A stretch of DNA of 64,000 bases from Desulfitobacterium dehalogenans ATCC 51507 (GCF_000243155.2 NC_018017.1:2356001-2420000); one strand, 5' to 3'; positions 8,655 to 17,753 are shown, numbered from the stretch's first letter. The notes: a model not told the origin generated them from the letters alone. Numbers and translations: made by a program.

Positions 8655-8683
8655 ATTATATGGTCACCATGACCATATGTCAA
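8655..8683 (-). promoter_or_regulatory. perfect sigma-A promoter with embedded 9-bp palindrome
   Basis: Minus strand: -35 TTGACA (8678-8683), 17-base spacer, -10 TATAAT (8655-8660), both exact consensus. The spacer is filled by a palindrome with arms ATATGGTCA (8658-8666) and TGACCATAT (8670-8678) around CCA, overlapping the -10 by three bases and the -35 by one. A bound protein would block polymerase, so this looks like a strong, tightly repressed promoter for the DUF1836-nfeD-floA operon. The leader is about 120 bases. Confidence 0.85.
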
Positions 8684-8759
8684 TAGTGTTTTAACTCTTT
8701 CAGTAAATAAATTTCCTCATCTTCACTGGCTATGAGTTTTTTCCATAAGGAGGATATGC

Positions 8760-8765
8760 TATAAT
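8760..8765 (+). promoter_or_regulatory. possible -10 box for the M29 aminopeptidase gene
   Basis: TATAAT on the plus strand, about 52 bases before the start codon. The bases 17 upstream are a T-run (TTTTTT), a poor -35, so the assignment rests on the -10 alone. Confidence 0.35.
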
Positions 8766-8816
8766 CTTTCACTAGAGGTAATTTATTCCCACGAGATTGG
8801 AAAGGAGCTAACCTGC

Positions 8817-10046
8817 ATGAATAAGCAATTTCTCGATAAATACGCACGCCTTGTCATTAAAGCCGGCATCAATCTCCAACCTAAGCAAATTCTGGTAATT
8901 AAGTCCCCTATTGAATGTGCAGAATTCACCCGCAAAATTTCTGAGATCGCTTATCAGGAAGGTGCGAAGGATGTGGTTATTTTTTGGGGAGATGAGATCT
9001 CTTCTAAAACTCGCTATCTCCATGGGCCGGATGAAATTTTTGATGAATTCCCCGAATGGCAGAAAACCTTCTTCGTCGATTATGCCCGGCAAGGAGCAGC
9101 TTTCTTAAGTATCGCGGCATCCGATCCGGAGCTTATGAAAGAGGTTGATCCCGAACGTATGGTAAGAGCTCAAAGGGCCCAATCTATTGCTTTAAAAGAA
9201 CACCGGGAGCGCCTTATGAGCAATCAAAACGCTTGGTGTGTGGTTTCCGTGCCAACCCTGGCCTGGGCCCAAAAAGTCTTCCCCGATGCCAGCCCGGAAG
9301 GTGCCGTGGAAAAGCTTTGGGATGCTATCTTCACATCCGTTCGAGCGGATCAAAACGACCCTGTCAAAGCCTGGGATGAGCACAAAGCAAACCTTAAGCA
9401 CAGCATGGATTTTATGAATACTCATCGTTTCCGCACCCTGCATTTCAAAAATTCTCTGGGTACGGATTTGTGGATTGAGCTCCCGGAAGACCATCTCTGG
9501 CTTGCCGGAGCAGAGCATACAGCGGAAGGCCTTGAGTTTATTGCCAACATGCCTACGGAGGAAGTCTTTACCCTTCCCAAAAAGACCGGGGTCAATGGCA
9601 AGGTCGTCAGCTCTATGCCCCTCAATCATAACGGCAACCTCATCAAGAATTTTACCTTGACCTTTAAAGATGGTCGTGTCATTGATTACAGTGCTGAAGA
9701 AGGATTAGAAAACTTAAAAGGCCTCATCACCACGGATGAGGGGTCTCATTATCTTGGTGAAGTTGCTCTGGTTCCTTACAACTCCCCTATTTCCAATTCC
9801 AAGATCCTCTTCTATAATACCCTATTTGATGAAAATGCCGCTTGCCACTTAGCCCTGGGCAAAGCTTATGCAGTCACTCTGAAAAACGGAGATAAGTTAA
9901 GCGAAAAAGAATTAGAGGAAGCCGGGGTCAATGATTCCTTGCTTCATGAAGATTTTATGATCGGTACAGCTGATCTGAACATCACAGGAATTACTGCAGA
10001 GGGTAAAGAAATTCCCATCTTTATTCAAGGGAACTTTGCCTTCTAG
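8817..10046 (+). CDS. M29 family metallo-aminopeptidase
   Basis: A 409-residue cytoplasmic aminopeptidase of the AmpS/AmpT/PepS family that removes N-terminal residues from peptides with two metal ions. Typical family blocks are visible: an N-terminal AGINLQPKQILVIKSP, then NMPTEEVFTLPKKTGVNG, DEGSHYLGEVALVPYNSPI and LGKAYAV near residue 345. The C-terminal HEDFMIGTADLNITG is also characteristic. Start ATG with AAAGGAG 9 bases upstream. It is transcribed away from the floA operon and followed 71 bases later by cvfB. Confidence 0.92.
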   Translation: MNKQFLDKYARLVIKAGINLQPKQILVIKSPIECAEFTRKISEIAYQEGAKDVVIFWGDEISSKTRYLHGPDEIFDEFPEWQKTFFVDYARQGAAFLSIAASDPELMKEVDPERMVRAQRAQSIALKEHRERLMSNQNAWCVVSVPTLAWAQKVFPDASPEGAVEKLWDAIFTSVRADQNDPVKAWDEHKANLKHSMDFMNTHRFRTLHFKNSLGTDLWIELPEDHLWLAGAEHTAEGLEFIANMPTEEVFTLPKKTGVNGKVVSSMPLNHNGNLIKNFTLTFKDGRVIDYSAEEGLENLKGLITTDEGSHYLGEVALVPYNSPISNSKILFYNTLFDENAACHLALGKAYAVTLKNGDKLSEKELEEAGVNDSLLHEDFMIGTADLNITGITAEGKEIPIFIQGNFAF

Positions 10047-10117
10047 TCCGTAGATTATATCCTCAAAGAATAACATTGACTCATTTCATTATTAGAACGT
10101 ATTAGGGAGGGCTTCCA

Positions 10118-10954
10118 ATTATCCAGGTCGGTAAAATCAACCAACTCGAAGTTGCTAATCTCACTTCTTTTGGGGTCTATCTCAATGCAGGGACGGGTAA
10201 CCGTAAAGATAATGTTCTTCTGCCGGGAAATGAATGCCCTGACGACATAAAAGAAGGGGATAACCTAGAGGTATTCATTTACCACGATTCAGAAGGCCGT
10301 TTAATCGCCACTCGTAAAAAGCCCTTAGCACAAGTAGGAGAGCTTGCCTATCTTAAAGTTACAGCAAAGACAAAAATTGGCGCTTTTATGGACTTTGGCT
10401 TAGAACGTGGTCTCTTTCTCCCCTTCCGAGAGCAAAAACACCTCATAGAAGTGGACAAAAGTTATCTTGTGTATCTTTATCTCGACAAAAGCGGGCGCTT
10501 ATCTTCCACAACGGATATCACTGACTTTCTCAGCTCCGCTTCTCCTTATCAAAAAAATGACTCCATCACAGGAACAGTCTACCAAATCCATCCCGAAATT
10601 GGCGTCTTTGTAGCTGTTGATAATAAATATCTGGGCCTGATTCCCCGTACAGAGAATTATTCAGAGCTCAAATGGGGAGATCGGGTTCAGGCTCGAGTGA
10701 TTCGAGTCCGGGATGATGGAAAGCTGGACCTTTCTCCTCGCAATCTCTCTCACCAACAGATGAACGTGGATGCTGAGCTTCTCATCAACGCCATGAATGC
10801 CCATGGAGGAGTACTCCCTCTCAATGAAAAATCCAGTCCCGAGGAGATCGAAAAGGTTTTTCACATGAGTAAAGCCGCCTTTAAACGAGCAGTGGGGGCT
10901 TTGCTTAAGAGCGGACGCATAAAAAAGACCGGTGACGAACTCCGATTCCCCTGA
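10118..10954 (+). CDS. cvfB: CvfB-type S1 RNA-binding protein, apparent ATT start
   Basis: RNA-binding protein with several S1/OB modules and a C-terminal winged helix (residues about 215-278, EEIEKVFHMSKAAFKRAVG), the layout of CvfB. The first ATG in frame (10388) would delete 90 residues including the first S1 domain. Upstream the frame encodes IQVGKINQLEVANLTSFGVY, which is the family N-terminus. It is closed by TAG at 10103 and contains no ATG, GTG or TTG. AGGGAGG stands 7 bases before ATT at 10118-10120, so ATT is proposed as start (278 residues). A terminator follows the gene. Confidence 0.87.
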   Translation: MIQVGKINQLEVANLTSFGVYLNAGTGNRKDNVLLPGNECPDDIKEGDNLEVFIYHDSEGRLIATRKKPLAQVGELAYLKVTAKTKIGAFMDFGLERGLFLPFREQKHLIEVDKSYLVYLYLDKSGRLSSTTDITDFLSSASPYQKNDSITGTVYQIHPEIGVFVAVDNKYLGLIPRTENYSELKWGDRVQARVIRVRDDGKLDLSPRNLSHQQMNVDAELLINAMNAHGGVLPLNEKSSPEEIEKVFHMSKAAFKRAVGALLKSGRIKKTGDELRFP

Positions 10955-10971
10955 CAGTTAGCTCAACAAAC

Positions 10972-11018
10972 AACGGCAGATGCCTATCCTTTAGAGGTCG
11001 GCACCTGCCGTTTTCGTT
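10972..11018 (+). terminator. terminator of cvfB
   Basis: Hairpin AACGGCAG-A-TGCC / GGCA-C-CTGCCGTT (10972-10984 with 11000-11012), followed by TTTTCGTTT on the plus strand, 17 bases after the stop. Confidence 0.85.
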
Positions 11019-11097
11019 TATAATGATGCCAGCTGTAGATGAAAGGCTATTCTCTAGGATTATATTTTCCACGTTCACTCATCAGGTATTACCCTAG

Positions 11098-11211
11098 GGT
11101 TTGGCGTCGAAAGTGTCCGGTGGACAGTTTCGCTCAAGGCGGCAAGCTATAAAGCATACTTATCCGCCGCAGATGCTATTAAGAAAGCGAGTTCATCAGC
11201 CCTGGAGCTAT
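11098..11211 (+). repeat. dispersed structured repeat, copy A
   Basis: A 114-base stretch that matches the reverse complement of 60588-60701 without gaps, with 11 mismatches by eye (about 90% identity). Two stems are kept: CGAAA-G-TGTCC / GGACA-G-TTTCG, and GGCGG / CCGCC. Seven of the mismatches fall in the loop between GGCGG and CCGCC and one in the first stem's loop. It sits between the 3' ends of cvfB and the DUF401 gene. Bases 11212-11285 share shorter pieces with copy B, such as GTAAAGCTAC and CTTTTCATC. No coding sequence is apparent here. Confidence 0.85.
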
Positions 11212-11285
11212 TGAGGGAGCGTTGTGCGTAAAGCTACACGACGCGAGCCGTCTTTTCATCTCCCGCCGTTACCCGCTGCTGCCGC

Positions 11286-12530
11286 TTAAATCAGATGAAC
11301 AGCAGCCATTAAAGACAATATGATAATTTCTAAGAGAAGGACCGGCTTCAGAATCTTAAAAAGATCTGCTTTGAAATATTCTGCCGTGACAATAAGGCAA
11401 AGATGAGCTGGGGATAACATGGCTCCAGCAATGGCCATGATATAAGCGACTGTGGCCGTCTCTAGATTTCCCGGGTAAAATGCCGAGAGGATAGGGAAAA
11501 TAACCGCAACTGCTCCCTGGGGAGAGCCGGTAAGCAAGGCTACGATCAAAGATCCGATCCCCAGCATAATAGCAACGGGAATATTGATCCCCTGAAAAAA
11601 GACCATGAGCTCCTGAACAATTCCAGATGCAGTTAAGACATGTTGGAAAAATAAAATGCTTAAAACGCCCCAGAGAATCTTCTTTTCGAAGGCCTCTTGG
11701 AGCATCGTGATAAGCTGCCCCTTGGTAAATCGCAGGTGAATCGCCATACCCAATACGACGATTCCCATCGAAAGGGCTGCGCTCAGGCCAAAGGCAACAA
11801 CCAGGATAATATTCACTAAAATGGGGCCTACCCCGAGAAAAAAATAACGAAGAGAACCCTTCGATTCTATAGAGTCGGCAGAAGCTCCATTTGAATCCAC
11901 ATTATTATCTAATAGATTTGGGGCATCAGACACACTCTGAAATCCTTTACCTGTTAGAATCACCCCCACCCCAAGAAGTAAAGCAATTAAGGTATAAACT
12001 ATCATATTAGCCACAAAAGTCCCTAAAGGTATAGCTGTGATTTGACTTGCCAGGAGAACCCCCGGAATAATCGGGTTTCCATACTCCCAAACATGACGAA
12101 ACCAATAGTTGATTGTGGCTTTTTTCTCAGGAGATAAGGAATACTTCTTACTTGCTTGTTCTACCATGGGGGCTGAGAAGATGGCTCCCCCTAAAGAAGG
12201 AAGCAAGCCCAGGAAGGCGGGCATAAAGGCCAGCAAGACACGTTCACTGCGAAGCAAAGGTTTCATGGAAGTCATGAAACCTTTGATAATCCCAGTGGTC
12301 CGTAAAAGGTGTTCTAAGCACATAACAAAATACATAGCTAAAACGACTTCCCATGTGCCAATCTCCTGAAGGGTTGTCTGGATAGCAGTGCCCGCTTTCT
12401 CTAAAGTTGGAGATGATATAAGGAATAGGAGAACAGAGCCGGCCAGCATAGCATGGCCAATTTGAATTTTTTTGCGCAGGAACCAAACGACAATAGTCAA
12501 AGTAGCACTAATTTTTGCTATAACAAACAC
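11286..12530 (-). CDS. DUF401 family multi-spanning permease
   Basis: A 414-residue membrane protein with about ten hydrophobic segments, matching the DUF401 family (ArsB/NhaD-type ion transporter superfamily). Recognisable blocks are MPAFLGLLPSLGGAIFSAP near residue 103 and FRHVWEYGNPIIPGVLLAS near 145, plus GSPQGAVAVIFPIL and AMLSPAHLCLI in the C-terminal half. The repeated halves suggest an inverted-repeat transporter. The substrate is unknown; an organic anion is a guess from the superfamily. The start is GTG with a weak GAAGGGA upstream. Confidence 0.82.
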   Translation of the reverse strand: MFVIAKISATLTIVVWFLRKKIQIGHAMLAGSVLLFLISSPTLEKAGTAIQTTLQEIGTWEVVLAMYFVMCLEHLLRTTGIIKGFMTSMKPLLRSERVLLAFMPAFLGLLPSLGGAIFSAPMVEQASKKYSLSPEKKATINYWFRHVWEYGNPIIPGVLLASQITAIPLGTFVANMIVYTLIALLLGVGVILTGKGFQSVSDAPNLLDNNVDSNGASADSIESKGSLRYFFLGVGPILVNIILVVAFGLSAALSMGIVVLGMAIHLRFTKGQLITMLQEAFEKKILWGVLSILFFQHVLTASGIVQELMVFFQGINIPVAIMLGIGSLIVALLTGSPQGAVAVIFPILSAFYPGNLETATVAYIMAIAGAMLSPAHLCLIVTAEYFKADLFKILKPVLLLEIIILSLMAAVHLI

Positions 12531-12573
12531 AAACTTCAGCGTCCCTTCTCAGTTTCACATCATTGTTCTAAGT

Positions 12574-14031
12574 TTACCAGCCACCTTTTGTTCTCCAAAA
12601 CTCAGGACGCAATAATATAAGCAGAGTAAAGAGCTCCAAGCGACCAAGCAGCATGCAAAGTACCAATATAGATTTACCGAAGAGTGTGATACTTGCATAA
12701 GTCGCCGTTGGACCAACCAGCCCAAAACCGGGCCCCACATTACCCAAAGAGGCTGCCACCGCACTCATGGCGTCAAAAGGCTCAAGGCCTGTTCCCGCTA
12801 TCATAATGCTGGCTAAGGCGAAAATCCCCACATACAGAAAGAAAAATATATTGACCATATTTATAGCGACAGCATCGATAGGTCTCCCATCCAATTTGAT
12901 GCTGGATACCGCATTGGGATGCAATCCCCGAGTTAACACGGCCCAAACATGTTTCGTAAGCAACATAATTCGGGATACCTTCATCCCTCCTGTAGTGGAA
13001 CCTGCACACCCGCCAATGAACATGAGGACTAGTAGAACAAGTTTAGTGATAGCCGGCCACTGATCATAATCAGTAGAAGCAAAGCCTGTCCCTGTAACCA
13101 GTGAGACCACTTGAAATAAAGCATGTCTTAAGGCATAACCCGGCGGCTTATCATGAGTTAGCCACAGCCCTCCTACAATCAGCAAAGTACTGATCATGAC
13201 AATAAGAAGATAGGTAATAAACTCTGCATTTTTAAAAGGTTTGACACTCTTCTTCGTCCAAACCTCAAGATAAATGCGGAAATTCCCCCCAGCAATGATA
13301 ATAAATAATATAACGACAAGTTCAATCCCAAGACTATTATAGTACATCATACTCGTATTTTTAGTGGAAAACCCTCCGGCAGATATGGTCGAGAAACCAT
13401 GATTGACGGCATCAAAGGGGCTCATTCCCATCAGCATAAGTAAGGCAATGAGTATGATGGTAAAAAACGTGTAGATTTGCCAAATTCTAATTGCCGTATC
13501 GCGAATTCGGGGCATAGTACGTTTGCCTAAAGGACCTGGTACTTCCGCATTAAATAAATGCACCGCACCGAAGCCGGTACTGGGCAATAAAATTATGAAG
13601 AGGACAATAATCCCTATTCCACCAAGCCAGTGCGAAATACTTCGCCAAAGGAGGATTGATAAGGGCAATGCTTCAACGTCATTAATAACACTGGAACCCG
13701 TTGTTGTTAATCCGGAGACGGATTCGAATAGAGCATCGATATAAGTTGGAACACAGTCAGATATCCAAAAGGGCAAAGCACCGAGCAAGGAAGTCAGAAT
13801 CCAAGCCCCACCGACAATGACAAAGCTTTCGCGAATACTCATTTTTTCTTGGGAAGGTTTCCGAAAATAAAACATTGCAGCACCAAGACAAGCAGTGATA
13901 AACAAGGTCAGTAAAAAAGCCCACTTGCTGTTTTCATTCTTAAAAACCGCTAGGCCCAAGGGAATGAACATGGTCAAGGCATATCCCATGAGAAGTCTAC
14001 CAACTATCCCTTGCACAAGCGAATAATTCAT
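12574..14031 (-). CDS. trkH: TrkH-type potassium channel subunit, second copy
   Basis: Membrane subunit of the Trk/Ktr K+ uptake system. The four selectivity-filter glycine regions are intact: TTTGSSV, SAGGFST, VTGTGFAST and GNVGPGFG. The start at 14029-14031 (MNYSLVQG) has GGGAG about 10 bases upstream; a TTG further up adds 10 residues without a better site. It is clearly homologous to the neighbouring trkH, sharing for example VSGLTTTG, INDVE, WLGG and FNAEVPGP. It lies 39 bases after it, so it probably arose by tandem duplication. The same trkA likely serves both. Confidence 0.9.
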   Translation of the reverse strand: MNYSLVQGIVGRLLMGYALTMFIPLGLAVFKNENSKWAFLLTLFITACLGAAMFYFRKPSQEKMSIRESFVIVGGAWILTSLLGALPFWISDCVPTYIDALFESVSGLTTTGSSVINDVEALPLSILLWRSISHWLGGIGIIVLFIILLPSTGFGAVHLFNAEVPGPLGKRTMPRIRDTAIRIWQIYTFFTIILIALLMLMGMSPFDAVNHGFSTISAGGFSTKNTSMMYYNSLGIELVVILFIIIAGGNFRIYLEVWTKKSVKPFKNAEFITYLLIVMISTLLIVGGLWLTHDKPPGYALRHALFQVVSLVTGTGFASTDYDQWPAITKLVLLVLMFIGGCAGSTTGGMKVSRIMLLTKHVWAVLTRGLHPNAVSSIKLDGRPIDAVAINMVNIFFFLYVGIFALASIMIAGTGLEPFDAMSAVAASLGNVGPGFGLVGPTATYASITLFGKSILVLCMLLGRLELFTLLILLRPEFWRTKGGW

Positions 14032-14070
14032 TTCTGTTCTGCTCCCTCGATTAAAATTCAAAAAGTTATT

Positions 14071-15525
14071 TTACCAAACCCTTCGCCTTCTCCAGAATTC
14101 CGGACGAAAGATAATTAGCAAAGTAAAAAACTCCAAGCGCCCCAACAGCATACAAATAGTAAGTACTGTCTTTCCCAATAGGCTAACCCCGGCAAAAGTC
14201 GTGGTCGGTCCAACAACTCCAAACCCCGGGCCAATGTTGCCTAAAGTAGCAGCCACCGCACTCATGGCATCAAAGGGTTCTAATCCCGTACTTGCAATAA
14301 TGATGCTTGCCCCGGTAAACGTCACGATATAGAGAAAGAAAAAAATCCCCACTTTATTTAGATTTTCCGCATCAATGACTTTATTATCAAGTTTTATACT
14401 GGAGACAACCCGGGGATGAATTCCCCTCTTCAGCTCTGCCCATGTGGCTTTAACCAGAAGTATAATACGAGAAACCTTCATCCCCCCTGAGGTAGAGCCC
14501 GCACTTCCACCAATGAACATAAGAAGTAGTAGGATGATTTTAGTCATAGATGGCCACTGATCGAAATCCGCAGAAGCATAACCTGTGGTTGTAATAATGG
14601 TAGCTACTTGAAATAAGGCATGGCGAAAAGAATAGCCCGGCGAATTGCCGGCATTAAACCATAGGCTCCCGGCAATCGCTAAGGTGGCAGTTGTAATAAT
14701 CAACAGATAAACAATCAATTCTGTATTACGAAAGGCCTTCATGGTTTTCTTACGCCAAACGGTCAAATAAATTACGAAATTAGCACCCGAAAGAATCATG
14801 AAAAACGTAAGAATCATTTCTATAGTCAAACTATCATAATACATAATGCTGGTATTTTTAGTGGAAAAACCACCCGTGGCTATGGTTGCGAAGGCGTAAT
14901 TTATAGCATCCAGGAAAGTCATTCCGGCCATCCAGAGCAGCAATGCACAGATCGCTGTAAAAATTAAATAGATCTTCCATAAAGAAGTTGCTGTATCACG
15001 AATCCGCGGCATAACTCGGTCATTCATAGGACCAGGAACTTCGGCATTGAAAAGCAGAACCGATCCCATTCCGGTCTTCGGGAGCAATACGATAAAAAGA
15101 ACGATGATTCCCATTCCACCGAGCCAATGGGTTAAGCTCCGCCATAAAAGGATGGATTGGGGCAATACCTCTACATCATTAATGACACTGGCACCGGTTG
15201 TTGTAAGCCCTGATACGGTCTCAAACACGGCGTCAATGTACGTGGGGACCACATTAGCAAACCAGTAAGGCAAGGCTCCCGTAAGGGAGGCGAGAATCCA
15301 AGCCCCGGCTACGGCTACAAAGGCTTCACGAACACCAATTTTTATGTCGGCTTTAGCATGACGTATAAGAACAAGCCCTGGAATTCCAGTTATAATTACA
15401 GCCAGCAAGAAGGAGTATATGCTCCATTCACCTAAAAATACTGCCAAAATCAAGGGGATACACATGGCACCCGCATATACAATCAGAAGCCTGCCAAGTA
15501 AACCTAGAATTACCGGAACGTTCAT
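14071..15525 (-). CDS. trkH: TrkH-type potassium channel subunit, first copy
   Basis: Membrane-embedded K+ translocation subunit. The filter loops TTTGASV, ATGGFST, ITTTGYAS and GNIGPGFG keep all four glycines. A longer frame begins at 15591, but the ATG at 15523-15525 (MNVPVILG) follows the trkA stop by a single base. It has GGAG from the trkA end as its ribosome-binding site, which points to translational coupling. 484 residues. Followed on the same strand by a second trkH. Confidence 0.92.
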   Translation of the reverse strand: MNVPVILGLLGRLLIVYAGAMCIPLILAVFLGEWSIYSFLLAVIITGIPGLVLIRHAKADIKIGVREAFVAVAGAWILASLTGALPYWFANVVPTYIDAVFETVSGLTTTGASVINDVEVLPQSILLWRSLTHWLGGMGIIVLFIVLLPKTGMGSVLLFNAEVPGPMNDRVMPRIRDTATSLWKIYLIFTAICALLLWMAGMTFLDAINYAFATIATGGFSTKNTSIMYYDSLTIEMILTFFMILSGANFVIYLTVWRKKTMKAFRNTELIVYLLIITTATLAIAGSLWFNAGNSPGYSFRHALFQVATIITTTGYASADFDQWPSMTKIILLLLMFIGGSAGSTSGGMKVSRIILLVKATWAELKRGIHPRVVSSIKLDNKVIDAENLNKVGIFFFLYIVTFTGASIIIASTGLEPFDAMSAVAATLGNIGPGFGVVGPTTTFAGVSLLGKTVLTICMLLGRLEFFTLLIIFRPEFWRRRRVW

Positions 15526-15526
15526 T

Positions 15527-16879
15527 TTATTTACTCTCCACTTTATTTTCAAATAATCGAACGACGGTAGGAACCGTATCGGCCAATGCAAAGATAACCA
15601 CTCTATCTCCGGGCTTCAACATAGTATCTCCATTAGGGATGATTATTTCTTCATTGCGAACGATACTACCGATTAATGAATTTACTGGGAGTTTTGCATC
15701 TTTAAGTTTTTTGTTAGTCACTGGGCTTGAGGGCGGGATTATAATTTCCATAGCTTCCGCTTTAGCGCCCTCGAGAAGAGTGACAGAGACCACATCCGAG
15801 CGGCGAACATGGCGAATGATAACTCCGGCAGTGAGAATACGGGGTGAAAGGACAACATCGACCCCTACTTTTTCCATGAGGGAAATATAATCCGGACGGC
15901 CGACTCGGACAAACGTCCTCGGGGCACCCAAATGTTTAGCCAGTAAAGCAATCAGCAGATTGAGCTTATCATCATCTGTCAGACACATTACTGCGTCCGC
16001 TTCTCCCACTCCTTCTTCAGTTAATAGGTCAATATCTGTTCCTTCTCCACATAAAACCAATCCTTCATCCAGAGACTCCGCCAGTTCCTGACAACGCTCC
16101 ATATCCTTATCTATGACCTTAACGGATATGTCGGCTTTCTCCAGTATCATAGCTAAATGCCGACCGATTCTACCTGCTCCGATAATCAAGACTCGTTCAA
16201 CTTTAGATTTTCTGACAGTAAAGTGATCTTCAATCTTCTTAATTGAAGATAATTCCCCTAAAAAGAAGGCACAATCATTGGGTAAAAGCATATCTGAACC
16301 ATGAGGTATAAGCATACGGTCATTTCTTAAAATACCCGCTACCAAGGTATTGGAGGGTAAAGTTAAATCATTTAACGTCGTGTTGATCAACCTCGAGTCA
16401 GAGGGGATTTTCACTTCAATCATCCTTACCCTATCCCCTGCAAAATCTTCTACATCTAAGGCTGAAGGGGTTAGAAGAATGCGTTTAATTTCAAGGGCAG
16501 TGACCATCTCGGGATTGATGGTTACGTCAATCCCTAAAGATTCATTGAACCGGATTTTATCCCTTTCAGCATATTCCTGATTTCTGACTCTGGCGATAGT
16601 TCGTTTAATCCCCACTCGCTTGGCCGCCATACAGGCAATCATATTAACCTCATCCATATCGGTTACAGCAATCATAAGATCAGCTTTGCGGACTTCAGGA
16701 TCCAATAGCAATCTCGGGCTGGCACCGTTTCCGGAAATTGTCATCACATCTAAAGTATTTTGAACAATGGCTCTTCGTTCTTCATTCTCTTCAATGACAA
16801 TAACCTCATGATCCTCTTGGGTTAAATACTGAGCCAAGCTGTAGCCAACTTTGCCGGCTCCGACGATTACCACACGCAC
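15527..16879 (-). CDS. trkA: TrkA potassium-uptake regulatory subunit
   Basis: Cytoplasmic gating subunit that binds nucleotides and controls TrkH channels. Two complete RCK units are present: Rossmann folds starting MRVVIVGAGKVG (residue 1) and RVLIIGAGRIG (about 227), each followed by a TrkA-C domain. The start is GTG at 16877-16879, with GGAGG 8 bases upstream; an ATG 6 codons earlier would sit on that site. 450 residues. It leads a trkA-trkH-trkH operon behind the promoter at 16934-16962. Confidence 0.93.
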   Translation of the reverse strand: MRVVIVGAGKVGYSLAQYLTQEDHEVIVIEENEERRAIVQNTLDVMTISGNGASPRLLLDPEVRKADLMIAVTDMDEVNMIACMAAKRVGIKRTIARVRNQEYAERDKIRFNESLGIDVTINPEMVTALEIKRILLTPSALDVEDFAGDRVRMIEVKIPSDSRLINTTLNDLTLPSNTLVAGILRNDRMLIPHGSDMLLPNDCAFFLGELSSIKKIEDHFTVRKSKVERVLIIGAGRIGRHLAMILEKADISVKVIDKDMERCQELAESLDEGLVLCGEGTDIDLLTEEGVGEADAVMCLTDDDKLNLLIALLAKHLGAPRTFVRVGRPDYISLMEKVGVDVVLSPRILTAGVIIRHVRRSDVVSVTLLEGAKAEAMEIIIPPSSPVTNKKLKDAKLPVNSLIGSIVRNEEIIIPNGDTMLKPGDRVVIFALADTVPTVVRLFENKVESK

Positions 16880-16933
16880 TGATAATACCTCCATCACAAA
16901 CCATATCTATTTCTTAGATTTTCTCTTCATATC

Positions 16934-16962
16934 ATCATAGTACAAGGCTAAACTTCTATCAA
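16934..16962 (-). promoter_or_regulatory. promoter of the trkA-trkH-trkH operon
   Basis: Minus strand: -35 TTGATA (16957-16962), 17-base spacer, -10 TATGAT (16934-16939), about 50 bases upstream of the trkA GTG. Confidence 0.65.
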
Positions 16963-17060
16963 GTTAAACCTCAAGTTAATTAGGAAAATTACCAAGGAGT
17001 GAATGTTTCCTTTCAATAGGTCATAAATATAATTGCAAAAAACTTCATTTTGGGGGAAGT

Positions 17061-17642
17061 ATGCTAAAGAAAATAAAAAAAACTACTTGGTCTACTCTTC
17101 TGGTTTCCGGATCTACTGCAATTTTCGCTATCATATCCTTGATTAGCGTTTTTATCACTATCAATACATGGCAGACCCAAAGAGAATCAGCCCGACCTTA
17201 CTTTGCCTTCAAGGAATCCCCAAGCATTCAACTGACCCACGAAATCAGTTTTGAATTTAAATTTATTAACGTGGGTACCCATCCCGCAACGGAACTTGCC
17301 AGCAAGACCTTGGTTTTTCATGAAAGCTTACAAGAACAGCCGATTTTAATCGACACTTATAGTGTGGTTAATGATATTCCCAGAGATACCGTAACTAGTC
17401 TTCTCTTGCATTTGGATCCTATTCAATTGGACCCTGCTATTCCCGAGCTACCTCCCCATTACATCGTCATTAATTTGGACTATAGTGATCCCATACTTAA
17501 GGAAGTTTATAATCAAATCCTCTTCATTAAATGGCCTGGAGTGAACCACGGACGTGTCCAGCCCCTGATTCATATGGAAGCAAGTGAAAAAATGAGAGTT
17601 ATTCAATACATTCAGAATAGGGATCTTCTTTCTCTTCATTAG
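17061..17642 (+). CDS. single-pass membrane protein of unknown function
   Basis: A 193-residue protein I do not recognise. Residues 11-35 form a membrane segment after a basic start (MLKKIKKTTW). The rest looks beta-rich and soluble, with NVGTHPATELASKTLVFHE near residue 75. The positive-inside rule would put the large part outside the cell. Start ATG with GGGGGAAGT upstream. It is divergent from trkA and lies 111 bases before the MATE gene. Confidence 0.7.
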   Translation: MLKKIKKTTWSTLLVSGSTAIFAIISLISVFITINTWQTQRESARPYFAFKESPSIQLTHEISFEFKFINVGTHPATELASKTLVFHESLQEQPILIDTYSVVNDIPRDTVTSLLLHLDPIQLDPAIPELPPHYIVINLDYSDPILKEVYNQILFIKWPGVNHGRVQPLIHMEASEKMRVIQYIQNRDLLSLH

Positions 17643-17753
17643 CCAAAAGACTGATATTTAATCCAGGATCCTTTAATGCTTGATTTTTACCCCGCATTTG
17701 GATTAAGATGTTCATCATGCAGGTATAATTCTTGTGAAGGGATCCTATTTTTT

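Noticed and set aside
10072-10106. TTGACT and TATTAG upstream of cvfB as a promoter
   Set aside because: It would place the transcription start on top of the ribosome-binding site; read-through from the aminopeptidase gene is more likely.
17676-17753. 26-residue N-terminal extension of the MATE protein
   Set aside because: It contains a cysteine-rich non-family sequence, no RBS, and a TATAAT box that probably belongs to the gene's promoter.
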